Assembly: GCA_038049695.1 (NCBI GenBank)
Contig: CP142453.1
Span: 23,042,001-23,106,000, forward strand
DNA length: 64,000 bases
Direction: 5' to 3'
Source of the DNA: Cinnamomum chago
Lineage: Eukaryota; Streptophyta; Magnoliopsida; Laurales; Lauraceae
The position numbers and the translations under genes were made by a program. The notes under the pieces were generated by a model. That model was not told the DNA's origin and ran no database searches. It worked only from the letters and a program-made list of their open reading frames with translations. Below, piece by piece: positions 1 through 11,834 of the stretch. The stretch's first letter is position 1. Each line of letters begins with the position of its first letter.

Positions 1-1606
1 CCTCTTCTCTGTGCTTCAATCCCCCCTTCTTTCCTGCACTGCAGCCTCTCTTCCTCCTCCAACATGGATCAATGGTAAGCCTTCTTTAACTATTCCTCAA
101 TCAATGCTTATCTTTAGTAAAGAATCCTTTTCATATGCTGTCATAGGCAGATTTGTTGGCAGGCGCCCTTCTCTTGAATGGATGGAAGCTAAAGCTAAAC
201 TTTGGTCCTTAACCAGACCCTGTATGGTATCCCTCACTAACAAAGGTTACTTCCTTTTTCGTTTCAACTCTCCAAAAGACAAAGCCTCTATCCTAAGCCT
301 CTCTCCCCTTTCCATTGATAAGAAAAAAGTTTTCTTCTTACCTTGGTCCGCCAGGCAAGATGAATCAGATTGGCCATCTATAGCCCCAGTTTGGATTAGA
401 CTATCTGGGCTTCCTTACCATTGCTGGAACCAGAATATCATTCTCTCCCTTGCCAACTCAATAGGGCAGCCATTAAAGCTTGACAATATTACAATGGCTC
501 AGCGAATCCTTTCTTTTGCCAGAGTTCTTGTAAATGTTGACCTCTCTAAACCTAAGCCCCCTTCCATTCTGGTAAGCTTCCAAGGGGAAGGAGAGTTGGA
601 AATTACAGTGGACTATGAGCATTGCCCTTGCTCTCTATGCTTATCCCCAGGTCATAGTCAGTTATCCTGCCCCCTCTCCAGCAAATCCTCTGGTTGCAAT
701 CTCACTTCCTCAGCATTAGTCTCCTCCAAAATCAGCTCTCAGTCCCCTGTTCCACCTGTCCCTTCTAGCTTTCCCTCTTCTCCTCAGCTCAATCCTTCAA
801 CTTTCACCTTCTATCCCCCTATTCATCACTCAGAGTCTTTGGAAAATTCTTTAGTCTTAAACTCTAGCTCAGGTCGGCCTCCCACCCCTTCTCTCCAGAC
901 TTTAGTCCCTGATCCTAGTGTTATCCATATAGACCCTCCCCCTTATCCTGAGATCTCAATCCCCCGCTCTTCCCTCCCTGCCTCCACTCTTTCCTCCACC
1001 CCCCATAACCCTCTAGACAAATCCTCCTTTCAAGACCCTCTCACTGCCAATAGTCAGAGTATCCCACCTTCCATCCTATCCTCTGTTCTGAGTCCAACAT
1101 ATTCCAACCAGAAGGCCAACTCCCCCTTTCTTAATGACCTCCCTTATGAAGCAGTCTCTGCCATCCTCTAGAAATCTTCCACTCCATCCATAGACACCTC
1201 TAATCCCTTCTCAATTCTAGACCACTGTTCCATTCTAGACCCAGTAGATAACCCCTCAATCTATGGCCGTAACCTTCAAGCTTTCTCAGAAGGTAATTCC
1301 TCCACGGAGTTGCCACCAGGTTTTGAGTCCCTCCCTGAGTCTCATTTAACTCCACCTCCCCTACCTGTCCCAACTTCTTCCCCAGTCCTCCTCCCAGCTC
1401 AACCAAGCCTCCCCTGTTCTAGTTCAGCTGCATCAGATCCCACTAGCCTTTTGGACACCACAATAGTCAACCCATCACCCACTATCAATACCAAAGGTAA
1501 ACATAGAAAAGAGAAAAACCTTTCCTTCCCAGTCCCTTCTTCTGGCCCGATCACAAGGAGATCTAGAGGCAAACCCCCCCCCCCCCCAACCTCTTCCCCA
1601 TGTTAA
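1..1606 (+). pseudogene. LINE ORF1 (DUF4283 domain, CCHC zinc knuckle), partial
   Basis: The frame is open from the left edge to a TAG at 1169-1171. It resumes in the same frame to a TAA at 1604-1606, so one nonsense mutation splits what was one protein. The first ~190 codons match the DUF4283 RNA-binding domain of plant LINE ORF1 proteins (motif VWIRLSGLPYHCW). A compact zinc knuckle with C-x2-C-x4-H-x4-C spacing follows near 620-675. The remaining ~300 codons are rich in Pro and Ser and likely disordered. The start codon lies outside the window. In the family, ORF1 coats the LINE RNA. The 3' end overlaps the ORF2 start. Confidence 0.85.
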
Positions 1607-4600
1607 AAGTCCTCTATTGGAATTGTAGGGGCATTGCCAATCGCCCCACTCAACGTGCTCTGGCTAACATGATTCTCAAACACTCTCCTGACCTTATCTT
1701 TATATCTGAACCAATGTCTCCCTTCATCCCTGCTATCTCCCTCAGCTGGAACAAGCTTGGTTTTGATACATTTCACTCTAATGGCCCCTCAGCAACCCCC
1801 ACAACCTCCAACCTCTGGTGTTTTTCCAAATCTTCTCACCATCTCTCCATCACTGTCAAAGATTTCTCCTCTCAACACCTCTCCATGCTTCTCCACAATA
1901 ATTCTTCTGGCTTAGCTACTATCATTACTGAAGTCTATAGTTCCACAAACCCCTCCCTTAGAAAGGACCTCTGGGCAGTCCTCATTGACTCCTCCTCAAC
2001 CACCTTACCCTGGTGCTTTATAGGGGATTTCAATGCTACCCTTTGCCATGCTGACAAGCTCAGTATCTGCCACCCAACTCTCTCCTCCCTTAAAGCTTTC
2101 CAATCTGCAGTGATGCAAGCAGGTCTCCTTGACACCCAATTTGTTGGTAACAGATTTACTTGGTCTAACAACAGGCAAGGTTCTTCTTATGTGGCAGCTA
2201 GGCTCGATAGAGCATTAGTTAACCCCATCTGGCTACGCCATTTCCTCGACCCCACAACCCATCACCTTCCCAGAATTTCCTCTGACCATAGCCCAATCCT
2301 TCTTGCTACCACACCCAAGCTCCTTGCTCTAACCCCCCCTTCAAATTTGAAAATAAATGGCTGCTTCACCCCTCCTTCCTTGACATTGTCAAATCCAGCT
2401 GGGAGCTGCCAGTGGTTGGAGATCCCCAATATATTTTTGCTCAAAAACTCAAAGCTCTCAAACATTCCCTTAGACTCTGGAGCAAATCCACTTATGGTAA
2501 CCTCACCCAGAACATCAATGCAACATAAGACAAAGTACTCTGCTGCCAATTGCTCTTTGACTCAAACCCTACGGATTCCTCTAGAGCTGCCCTTCAGTCA
2601 GCTAAATCAGAACTTCATGAGGCCCTTTCTGCTCAAGAACTTCATTGGAAACAAAGATCTAGAATTAATTGGCTGAAAGAGGGTGACCAAAATACAAAGT
2701 TTTTTCACCTATCAGCTAAAGCTAGGAGCTCTTTTAACTCCATCCACCAAATCTCTGTTAATGGCTCTCTCACTGAGGACCAAGCCACCATCCAAGCTCA
2801 TGCAGTGGACTTCTTCTCCAACTTATTCAAATCCCAGGTTAGCCATCCTAGCCCCTCCCTTTTTCAAATCAATAGTCCCAAGGTTTCTGCATCTGAGAAC
2901 TCCTTCCTCTCTTCCACTCCCTCTTTAGAAGAGATTAAAGCAGCTGTCTTCTCTCTTAAAAAGAATAGTTCCCCAGGCCCAGATGGCTTCAATGGAGCTT
3001 TTTTCACTGCTACTTGGAGCATCATAGGCCATTCAGTCTCTTCAGCAGTGCAACACTTCTTTGTATCTAAAAGGATCCTCAGAGCTTCTAATACTTTCTT
3101 CCTAGCTCTTATCCCCAAGTCTAAATCTCCTAAATCCTTTGCAGACTTCAGACCTATCAGCTTGCTGAACTTCACCTACAAAATCCTCTCCAAAATTCTC
3201 TCCACCAGGCTTTCCATAATTATTCCTAAGCTGATTTCCCCCACCAGGCAGCTTTCATCAGCTTTCATCAAAGGTAGGAATATTCAGCACCACTCTGGTC
3301 TGGCCTTTGAACTATACCAGAAATTGAATTCCAAGATTAAGAAAGGTTCCTTTTGCCTTAAACTTGATATCTCCAAAGCTTTTGATAAGCTGAACTGGTC
3401 TTTCCTTTTCTCTGCTCTCCATTTCTTCAATTTCTCTGATGCTTGGATTTCCTTGATCAAAGAGTGTGTTTGCACAACCAAAGGTTCAGTGCTCCTTAAT
3501 GGAATGCCCCATGGCTTTTTTAGCTCCTCTTGTGGCCTAAGACAGGGCGACCCTTTGTCCCCCTACCTCTTTATTCTAGCAGAAGAAATCTTGAGCCTTC
3601 ACCTACAAAATCTCCAATGTCAAGGTCTCCTCCTTCCTCTCTCTAAGGTCCACTCTACCCCCTGCCATTTGCTATATGCAGACGATATTCTCATCTTCAT
3701 GAAAGGGACTGCCCCTAGTGTTTTAATTCTTCAGGACCTCCTGGAGACTTAGCAGCTTGCTGCTGGCCAATCCTTCAACCTTCAGAAGAGCCAGCTGTTC
3801 TTTGGGAAATGTAGTGCAAGAAGAAAGAGAAGAATCAGCTCCATCTTAGGCATTCAAGAAGCCTCTACTCTCCTCAAATACCTGGGTACCTCGATTTGTT
3901 TTGGAACTCCTAAAAGAAGGCATTTCCTCCCTCTGTTGGATGTTGTTCAGTCTAAGCTCGCAGCCTGGAAATCTAATACTCTGTCTTTTGCTGGTCGTTT
4001 AATCCTTATCAAACATGTCATTTCTAGCTTACCTATTCACCTTGCAGCCATCATCCCCATGCCTGCCTCCATTTGCAATGAGATTGAGAGACTAATGAGG
4101 CATTTCCTCTGGTCAGGAAACGCCCCAAACAACAAGATCAACCATGTTAGTTGGGACACTGTTACTCTCCCTAAGGAAGAAGGTGGGCTGGGTATCAGGA
4201 AAATTGCAGAAGTAAATACAGCCTCTTTCATCAAGCTTGGCTGGCAGGCTTCCACCTCTACTTCTCTCTGGTCCATTTGGTTTAAGAACCGCTACTTTAA
4301 ATTCCGACCAATTTGGAGCTCAGAGAATTCTATTTATGGATCTTGCATTTGGAAGAAAATCCGCCGTTTAGCTCATATCATTCACCAAGGCAGTTACTGG
4401 ATCTTTGGAAATGGCCAAAGCATTAATGTCTGGCATGACTTCTGGACTGTAGGAGATCCTATCTCTAGCTGTTTCCCTCGGCTTCAATTCCCTAGGGACC
4501 AACGGTTGTCTTCCCTATATCAATCTGGATCATGGGTAATTCCTGATTTCCTGCCTTCTAATGCTCAACAGCATCTTCTTTCACCTCCTCAAGGATCTCT

Positions 4601-5223
4601 CCCCCAGCCTTGCCTTCAGTGATTCCCTTAGCTGGAGAGGCTCCCCCGATGGTAAGCTCTCCATGCGCACTGCATGGCAGAGAATCAGACACAGAGCTCA
4701 GCCTCTCCCTTGGCCAAAGCTGATATGGAATAACATCTACCCTCACAGAGTCAATTGTTTTGGATGGCGCCTGATGCTCAACAGAATTCCCTCAGAGACT
4801 AGGCTGAAACGTCTGGGCTTCTCTCTTGCCTCCAGATGCATCTTTTGCTGTGCTGCAGAAGACTCAGTGAGCCACCTCTTCTTCTCTTGTGATCTAGCAA
4901 AAGCTGCTTGGTCTTGGTTCCTGCGAGTAGCTGGGGCTCCCATTCCAAGCAGCTTTTCCGCCTCCTCTATCTGGAAGATCCTTTCCAAAGATAATGATGC
5001 TAAAGGCTACAAATATATGGCTTCCATCTTCATCACAGTTCTCTACCACTTATGGAAGGCTCGAAATGAAGCAATTTTTGAAAATCGCAGGTCATCTCTT
5101 CTCTCCATCCAAGCTCAATTAACAGAGGCCATCTCCTTCTCCCTGAAGCAGATGACCTTCCCTTTTGTAAGCATCCATCTGAGTGCCCTGTTGGAGTCCA
5201 TGAGAATAGTCACATGTGTTTAA
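1600..5223 (+). pseudogene. LINE ORF2 polyprotein (AP endonuclease, reverse transcriptase, zf-RVT), broken
   Basis: The ATG at 1600 overlaps the ORF1 stop (ATGTTAA). Residues 1-230 are an EEP-type endonuclease with motifs WNCRG, SEP, GDFNA and SDHSPI. Near 2335, in a C-rich run, the frame shifts; an in-frame stop follows near 2526. The reverse transcriptase is read from 2550, with FRPISL, the SKAFDKLNW block and YADD near 3680. A TAG at 3750-3752 interrupts it, but the same frame reopens to 4622. A second shift near 4570-4600 moves to the frame ending at 5223, which carries the zf-RVT Cys/His domain. Together these make the normal ORF2 order. In an intact element the protein nicks DNA and primes reverse transcription at the target. 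Confidence 0.9.
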
Positions 5224-5394
5224 CTCGCGGAGCTCTGTTTTGAGCTCGTGGTGCTTTGGTTTCTTTGCTTTCCTCATTTTTTCTTTTCTGGTTTCTTGCT
5301 CTTTTGGGGGTCCTCTTTTCGACCCTTGTATTCTTGTTCCTCTTTCCCCCTCTTCTTTAATATAATTTACCCTTACAGCAAAAAAAAAAAAAAA
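5224..5394 (+). other. LINE 3' UTR and poly(A) tail
   Basis: A T/C-rich segment follows the ORF2 stop and ends in ACAGC plus 15 A residues (5380-5394). This is the usual 3' end of plant L1 elements. Confidence 0.8.
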
Positions 5395-5450
5395 GTGGGA
5401 AGAAAGCCCACACAAGCGGGAAGAAAGTCCGCATAAACGGTCAACCCTAT
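5395..5450 (-). repeat. Fragment of the SINE-like family seen at 50285
   Basis: The segment contains GGGAAGAAAGCCCACACAAG, which is close to the reverse complement of the middle of the SINE-like unit at 50345-50385 (CTTGTGTGGG...CTTTCC). A related piece lies at 41262-41310. It abuts the LINE poly(A), so the LINE probably inserted into or beside it. Confidence 0.4.
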
Positions 5451-6190
5451 GCAAACTTGATCTGACCTGACCCACTGCCGGCCCTATTACAACCTATTGC
5501 CATTAGACAATGCAATGGCCGGTTTGCTGTCAATGCAGAAGGGTGGCTCGTCAGGCCCATCGACTCAGCCCACTTTGGCTTGACTTAGACTGGTTTTTAA
5601 GTCCCATAAGCCTGGGCCCGGCTTAAAAATCAAGGCTGTTTGATAAGAAATAACCTTCTTGCAACTTAATAGGGCTCAGCTTATGCTTGGTAATGAGGCA
5701 TGATGTAAGGCCAGTAACTCCTCCAACTTGGGCTTAAATATAAATGGGATGTGCTTGGGCTGAGCTTGGCTCGTTTGCTAACTCCGACAATGAAGACTTT
5801 CCAAAAATACCTGCTGTCATAAACAATTTTAACAGGGCTGGTTTGGAAGAATGGAATCTGGTATCTTTGGAATCTCTTGGACATGAGATCATCAGTTTTT
5901 CAGATGAGGACAAGTAGATCGTTCAAATTTATGGTGCTGAAGATTTCATGGGATATTCGAAGGAGTGTAAGACTATGTTGGGAAGCAACTGGGGTCGGTG
6001 TCGACGTAGATAACTTTTTTGAGCAAGGATCAAGGTTCGTTTACGTTGAATAATGAAAGGGCGGGCCTTCCCTCGGAGGATATATTTCAATGGCGAGAAT
6101 TGTGAGATGCCTTTCTTAAATTTCTTCAGCCAATCATTACTATCAAAACCTTAAGTGTTAGTAGAGGTAACGAAAATACTTTTCAATAGC
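5451..6190. other. Spacer, no gene recognised
   Basis: No sustained coding signal. The part at 5470-5640 is rich in GGCCC/GGGCC words of the kind found in the ends of hAT-type repeats here, but no terminal repeats or target duplication could be matched. Confidence 0.4.
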
Positions 6191-6198
6191 TTTGCCTG

Positions 6199-7115
6199 TA
6201 TGGGCGGCGCTACATGGATGTCAGTGAGGTCAATTGACCCCACTGAGATTCAAAAAAATTATTTAAAAGAAATAAAAAATTCTTTAATGAATTGAACTTA
6301 TAGGAAGATTTTGACCTCATTAAACTCCTAAGTTAATGGGTTATTTATCTACCAAAAATAAAATAAAATAATGAACCCAACTTTTATTTTTTAAAGAAAA
6401 TTCTTTTTTTTAGATATTCTGTCATTAGCTCTTCATTTACCATAACTTGTTCAAAAGGATGGAATTGCTGATTTTTATACAATAGACATCGTGATACTTG
6501 AACATCAACTTCAAAACTACATTGTTGATATGAGCTCTAGCAACGAGTTTTTAGAGCTTAAGGGAATTGACATTGCTAGAAAATTAGGGGAAACAAAGAA
6601 GGATATCGTATACCCATTAATTTATTTGCTTCTAAAATTGGCGTTGATTTTACCAGTAGCGATTGCAACGGTAAAAAAATCTTTTTCAGCAATGAAGTAT
6701 GTAAAAAACTGGTTGCATAACCAAATGGGAGGTCGATGGATGAATGATTGTTTAGTCACATATATTGAAAATGATGTGTTTTCTAGCATTGATAATGAAG
6801 CTATTATACAACGATTTCAATACATAAAAACCCGTCAGGGTAGTTGTAGGAGTTTATGTATTTGGATTTTCTTTTTGGAATGAAAACTATTAGTAACAAT
6901 GTATTAAAATCTATGTTTATTTTTGTTTGAGAATTCAAAGTTATCTTTGTCAAATTGTCGAAAAATAGATTATTTGATAATTTTATATTATATTTGTCGA
7001 ATTATCAAAAGTATATGATAGATGTTGATAAAGTATTGGAGAACATATTTATTCAGTTTGTGGAAAATAAGTTTTTTATTGACCCCCCTGACTCGAATTT
7101 CTAGAGCCGCCACTG
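6199..7115 (+). mobile_element. Degenerate hAT element with transposase C-terminus
   Basis: The ends are short imperfect inverted repeats (GGGCGGCGCT near the left end, AGAGCCGCC near the right). The flanking octamers TTTGCCTG (6191-6198) and TTTTCCTG (7116-7123) match at 7 of 8 positions, as expected for an 8-bp hAT target duplication. Both ends also carry TTGACCCC-type words typical of plant GGCGG hAT elements. Only the last part of a transposase survives inside, so this is an internally deleted copy. Confidence 0.7.
6491..6883 (+). pseudogene. hAT transposase C-terminal fragment (dimerisation domain, ZMYM1-like)
   Basis: A 130-codon open stretch holds the hAT dimerisation motif: LARKLG-like start, YPLIYLLLKLALILPVAIAT, then FSAMKYVKNWLHNQMG and WMNDCLVTYIE. 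This is the C-terminal region of plant hAT transposases often labelled zinc finger MYM-type 1-like. The usual family protein is several hundred residues longer; the zinc finger and catalytic core are absent. There is no convincing start codon in context, so it is a remnant. Confidence 0.8.
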
Positions 7116-7123
7116 TTTTCCTG

Positions 7124-7935
7124 ATGATTTTCCAGCATTGCTTGATACTACTTCACTGCTCCAAAGCACACTGCATTACCTCTTCTTCTTCTTTACATAA
7201 TGGTTCTTCAAATAGTTTTTGGGATGTGAGGAGGCGTGACAGGAAAGACCAATGAAGAACATTGTTTACTGTATTTACATGTGCTTGATACAGCTATTTT
7301 TTTTTTTCTTTTCAAATAAGATCATATTTTTCTTGTATCAAAATCCTATAAATTCAAAGGGGCCAGGGGGAAAACACTCCATTAGCAAACTCATCCACTG
7401 AAGGTGGTGTACATGCATTGGAATCACAACTCTTGTAATCGTCACTATGTGAATGTGTTGGGAGTCTGAAGAGGACATGTGAATGTGTTGGGAGTCTGAA
7501 GAGGACATGCTTTTTAGTCCAGGCCAACGCCCAACCGGTTAGCAGTTGTAACTAAAAATTCAGCACAAATCAAGCCTAGGACATGCAGGCTGACCCACCC
7601 ATGGACATTAGTTGCTAACTGACCTTCCAATTCCAATAGAAACTGAGGAAGGCGCATTATCCAATATCACGCTTTTACAAAGAATAATTCTAATTGACCA
7701 TCAAACATGTGTTGAGCGTTGATATTGATGCTCAACTAAGAAAAAATGAGCGTCGATATCAACCCTCAGGCTCAAAGAAAAAAACAATCAACAAAAGTGA
7801 TGGGAGGGCATTTTCTGGCTGTGAGAATTTATTGGGTCCTTTTTTGTACACTGGACATTTAATGGGTTTTTTTTTCTATAAATTCCTCTAGATTAAAAAA
7901 TAAATAAAAAAGACTGCTAAAAAGTTTCATCGAAT
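7124..7935. other. Spacer with a small tandem duplication
   Basis: No gene recognised. It holds only the 30-bp duplication at 7447-7506 and short A/T runs. Confidence 0.4.
7447..7506. repeat. Exact 30-bp tandem duplication
   Basis: Two identical copies of a 30-bp unit beginning ATGTGAATGTGTTGGG lie head to tail with no spacer. This looks like recent replication slippage. Confidence 0.9.
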
Positions 7936-8266
7936 GCCTGCTTGTTTGCATTAGAATACTAGGAATTGAATACATAGGAATTGGGATAACTCATGCCATA
8001 AGTGGTTAAAAATGAATATCAAAGGTGAATATCTAAAAATACTCATTTAATGAAAATTGAATCCAAGGAAGATAGGAAATGAATATCTAACCATCATCCT
8101 AGTAATTCAATACCTAGGAAAGTCGAGGTCTTATCTACACCTCCAACTTATTTCCTTCCTCCTCACCACCTATCATTTACCTCTCACCTCTTTTAAACTC
8201 CTTCATGAAGTTCATTTGACCTTGAATTCATATGTATTCAATTCCTATGTAGTCTAATCAAAAAAG
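7936..8266. mobile_element. MITE, same family as 30979-31280
   Basis: The left end GCCTGCTTGTTTGCATTAGA is matched in inverted form, imperfectly, by TCTAATCAAAAAAG at the right end. The copy at 30979-31280 has clearer ends (TGTTTGTTTGCATTA and TAATGCAAACAAACAGGCCC). Both contain ACTAGG-type words and lack coding capacity. The GGCCTGTTTGTTTGC end resembles Tourist/Harbinger-type MITEs; the 3-bp target duplication is not clear. Confidence 0.5.
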
Positions 8267-8352
8267 AAAAAAACTCCTCTTCTTGACCCAAAATAGGCTT
8301 GTATATGTGGAATTTGGGCCCAAGTTTTGACTGTTTTCGAGGTTATCGCACC

Positions 8353-8581
8353 CAACGGCGGACCCAAAAATTCATCACTGGGGGGGCCCTATGTATGTAA
8401 ACTATTTTGGGAGGGCCACAATTCAAAAATAAATGTAGTTTTTAAAACATATAGGGGTTTTTTTGAAATTTTTTTTAGGGTGGGGGGCGGGGGGCCATAT
8501 GTAAAAATTTATAAAAATATTTTAAAGAAAATGGGGGTTTTTGAAATTTTGGGGAGAAGCCCCCCTCTGGTTCCGCCCATG
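8353..8581. mobile_element. hAT-type MITE (229 bp)
   Basis: Ends CAACGGCGGACCC and GGTTCCGCCCATG are imperfect inverted repeats. Flanking octamers ATCGCACC (8345-8352) and ATCACACC (8582-8589) match at 7 of 8 positions. The interior is G-run-rich without coding capacity. Confidence 0.65.
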
Positions 8582-8589
8582 ATCACACC

Positions 8590-9718
8590 TGCGCAGATTA
8601 CTTAGGTGTGGGCCAACTCAGGCTTTCATAGGGCTTTCCTTATCAACACATTTACAGGCCCTGGCCAGAAATTGGGCTAGTTAGCTAAATGATACGTGTT
8701 TGGGCCTTTTCTGTTCAAGGCCAAAGAAGAAAATCCATCCTGGCCAATGTTTTCTACTCACATTGGGTTTATATTTTAATAACAACTACTTCCTTGCCAC
8801 ACGTTCAAGGCCTTTAGGCTGAATCTGTGCTTGAATATCATCCCTTGTTCCAGTTATACAATGCATTGGGCAACAAACCATGTGTGAAGCAAGGGCCCAT
8901 GTATCTGTGTTGTGATCAAAGCCTTACATAAGCCAATGTGCAAGGGTATTGACGATCGGGTATGGGCCGATACAATGTTCAAAGATAATTTTTTGGGTCA
9001 TGGCTCACTTCATTGACGCGAAGGTATTCCCCTGTTAGCCAAGCCGTAGAGGACCCGGTCTCTCGAACCCAATAAGAGATACGAATAATTTTGCGACCCG
9101 AACAACCCGACCCTAGCTAGGCCCATTTCAACACAGTACAAACAAAAGGTCCAACATGGTCTAGTTCCCTATGCTGATACTGGAGACAAAGTAAATTCTC
9201 CTCAATGTTGGGGTGTGTCGTGTTAGTCTGCTATGTAGTATTGTATTAAACTAGAGATCGATTTAAAACGCCATGTGAGATACATTAGATTAGGTAGGAA
9301 ATATAATTTAAAACTAAAGGTCAATGAGTAAGACAGATTCCACAAAGCTCAGTGCTCTTTCATTGCTTCCTCGGATGAAACAATCTACGAATTGGAGAAG
9401 GGAAAGATCAGATTCTTTTCTGATGCCTCTGTCTTTCTCTATAAACTAACAGAAAACCCCCCTTAAGTTAATAGCCTTTGTTTCATTGTCTCTACACATA
9501 AATAAAATCCCTTAAGTGTTACTCAAAACTGTAAATTACCACTAACGTGCCTTTAAGTTACCGTCGCCCTGCAAATGTGATCCCAAAGTTATCTTCATTT
9601 ATTTATATGGAAAGTCGTTTACCTTCCTGTTTTCTTTTTAAACTGCTTCTCCTACAAATTCTCTATTATTCTCATTGGAAATGTTACTCCCTTTTTTTTC
9701 CGTTGTGATTTGTAAATT
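8590..9718. other. Spacer, no gene recognised
   Basis: No coding signal, repeat ends or RNA gene visible on either strand. Confidence 0.4.
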
Positions 9719-9960
9719 CATCATTATCATCATCGATCTGTCGTCCCAACTATATTGGGGTAAGTTACATAAATTTTGTTTCTCCAATATTCCAATTTAT
9801 TTTGAATCAAATTCTCATATAAGTTGTACTTCCTCATATCTATTTTTACTACCTCCATCCATGTCTTCTTCAGTCATCCCTTACCCTTGGTGGGCTGTTA
9901 ACATGCACAGCCAAATTCTACCTTATTCGTGCCATTGTTGCCTACGTTGACCAATGATGA
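9719..9960 (+). repeat. SINE/RTE-tail-like dispersed repeat
   Basis: The segment carries TCATCATTATCATCATCGAT followed by CGTCCCAACTATATTGGGGT. This block is typical of a widespread plant retroposon 3' end (Au-SINE or RTE-LINE tail, consensus roughly CCCAACTAGTTGGGGTCGGCTACATG). No box A or box B and no poly(A) tail were found, so it is a fragment. Confidence 0.4.
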
Positions 9961-11005
9961 AGACATGATTAGTAAAATATCACATTAGAATAATATGCTT
10001 TTTTGAAATATAACATTAGAATAATATGCATTTTTGAAATATCAATAAAGATGGATTTAATATCATGATATTGACCGGTTACAAATGACAAACAAGCCAC
10101 GTAATTGTTAGAATTATATTTTAGCATTTATATACTTTCATTTTCCTATTTAAAAATAGTTTTATTTTCCATTACATTAAACCAATAGCATGTCTAAAGC
10201 AACTCCAACTTTATAAAAATCCAATATTCCTCTAAACAAGATACATCCAATGAACCAGATTTGGAACACTAAGTGCAGCCTATATTGTGGGGGCTCATTT
10301 TAGCCACATGCATGTATGTCAGATGATCATTTCCCTTTGCCCAATAGAGGCCCACATGGCAAATGGAATAGTAGAAGATTAAGTACAAAGCAACACCTAG
10401 CAAATAGGATAGTAGATAAAGTGAAAAGCAATCGAGTGAAAAAAAAAAAAAAAAGAGTCATTTTACATCTGATCCAACAATAATCAACCAATAGATAGAT
10501 AGATCTGTCTGACATTAACTTGGTGGAAATTTAAGTATGACCGCCATACATCTTGACAATTACAAATGAACCCCTATATTTTTAGTCCACCTCCATTTAG
10601 TTTAAACTCTCAGTCAATCACCTTCACCAGCCATGATCCTGATTTTAATTGATTGATGAAATCCTCCGAGTTTTGTTCCCAGAGAATTTTTTCTAAGATC
10701 TGGCCTCATTCAGGTTAGATTTGAGACGATAATAGGAAGAGACGATTAAAACTAAGCCCATTTAATCAGGATTAACACCCTCAATTTACTTTAAATTAGG
10801 CTGAATCCAATAAAACTTTCATCGTTTAAAAGTAATGTAAAAGTATGTCAGATTCCATCAACCAATAGAAAATCGGCCTTTGATTGATAGAGATTTTTAG
10901 ATTGACTGAGGTGGTCACTTGTAAAAGAATTTGGATCATCTAAGGATTTTTCCCATGATAACCATGAGTGGACCCATCAAAGTTTGTTCCGTCACTGATG
11001 ACAGC
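9961..11005. other. Spacer, no gene recognised
   Basis: AT-rich non-coding sequence with a short A run at 10439-10454. Nothing else identified. Confidence 0.4.
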
Positions 11006-11013
11006 TTGCCTAG

Positions 11014-11362
11014 TAGGAATGTAAATGGGTACCCGATTCTCTAATTACCGGGAGGTTCCGACCCGCTAAAAATCGGATCTGGGTCCTTATTTAGGCCCCG
11101 ATAGGTAAATGGGTCCGGGTCCGGTTTCACCTTGGTTCGGACCCGTGGACCCGAGATCTCATATATTACTTCAATTTTCAAAAATCTCTCCTAAAAACCA
11201 TGTTTTCTTAATATCATTCTCTACCTAAACCCAGACCCGAATCTAGACCCGTCTCATATATGGCTCTGGTTCCGGTTTTGGAGCCAAGAAACCGGTTCCG
11301 AAATGGTTTCGGGTCCACCATGGACATGGACCTGAACCGGAACCGATCCGTTTACAACCCTA
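11014..11362. mobile_element. hAT-type MITE, family 1 copy 1, with perfect 8-bp TSD
   Basis: The element starts TAGGAATGTAAATGGG and ends CCGTTTACAACCCTA, inverted complements of each other with few differences. The octamer TTGCCTAG sits directly on both sides (11006-11013 and 11363-11370). TA-GGG-type ends and an 8-bp duplication are diagnostic of hAT transposition. The interior carries GGGTCCGGGTCCGG-type subterminal words and no coding capacity. Sister copies lie at 16990 and 21106. Confidence 0.88.
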
Positions 11363-11370
11363 TTGCCTAG

Positions 11371-11834
11371 TGGGGGAAATCCTTGGAGGATCTGGACTCA
11401 TTGTAAAAATAGAAGGACTGTTTCTCATGAACTGTCAAAAACAATGGGGTATATGTAAATTTTGCCTAACTAATTACAAATTGCTTGTGACCAATGAGAA
11501 GAACTGTATGTTAATAAATAACCAAAGGGCAGAATTGAATCAGGCATTACACCACGTACCATTTTTTTAAAAGAAAAAGACAGTACTGAGACCTTAGTAT
11601 TAGAAAAAGGAACAGGAATCTCAGTCGACCATCTTTTTCCAGCTACCTTGTGAATCTAATTTAAAAATGTCACAGTGTCTTTTCCAGCTAAAGAAGTCAC
11701 ACTAAATTAGTAAGCACACTTTGATTTATACACGGTTGATTCTACTCTACCCCCAATAGATAGACCTTCGCAGACACTAGGTAGACCCAATAAAGAACAC
11801 GACCATCTACATTTTCTGAGAGAGAGTGAGAGAG
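11371..11834 (+). promoter_or_regulatory. Upstream region of MYB gene A
   Basis: This stretch separates the hAT MITE from the MYB A start codon. GATTTATACAC near 11730 is the only weak TATA-like candidate. A GA-rich leader (AGAGAGAGTGAGAGAG) precedes the ATG and is shared with MYB B. No other element could be assigned by eye. Confidence 0.35.

Larger units (their letters stand above)
1..5394 (+). mobile_element. LINE (L1-type non-LTR retrotransposon), 5'-truncated by the window edge, degenerate
   Basis: Two consecutive reading frames match the plant L1 plan: ORF1 (RNA-binding, DUF4283 plus zinc knuckle) followed by ORF2 (endonuclease, reverse transcriptase, zf-RVT). A T-rich 3' UTR follows, and a 15-nt poly(A) run at 5380-5394 marks the 3' terminus. 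The 5' end lies before base 1, so no target-site duplication can be tested. The frames carry at least two in-frame stops and two frameshifts beyond the ORF1 stop, so the copy is dead but not ancient. Sequence just after the poly(A), 5395-5445, belongs to another repeat. Confidence 0.93.
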
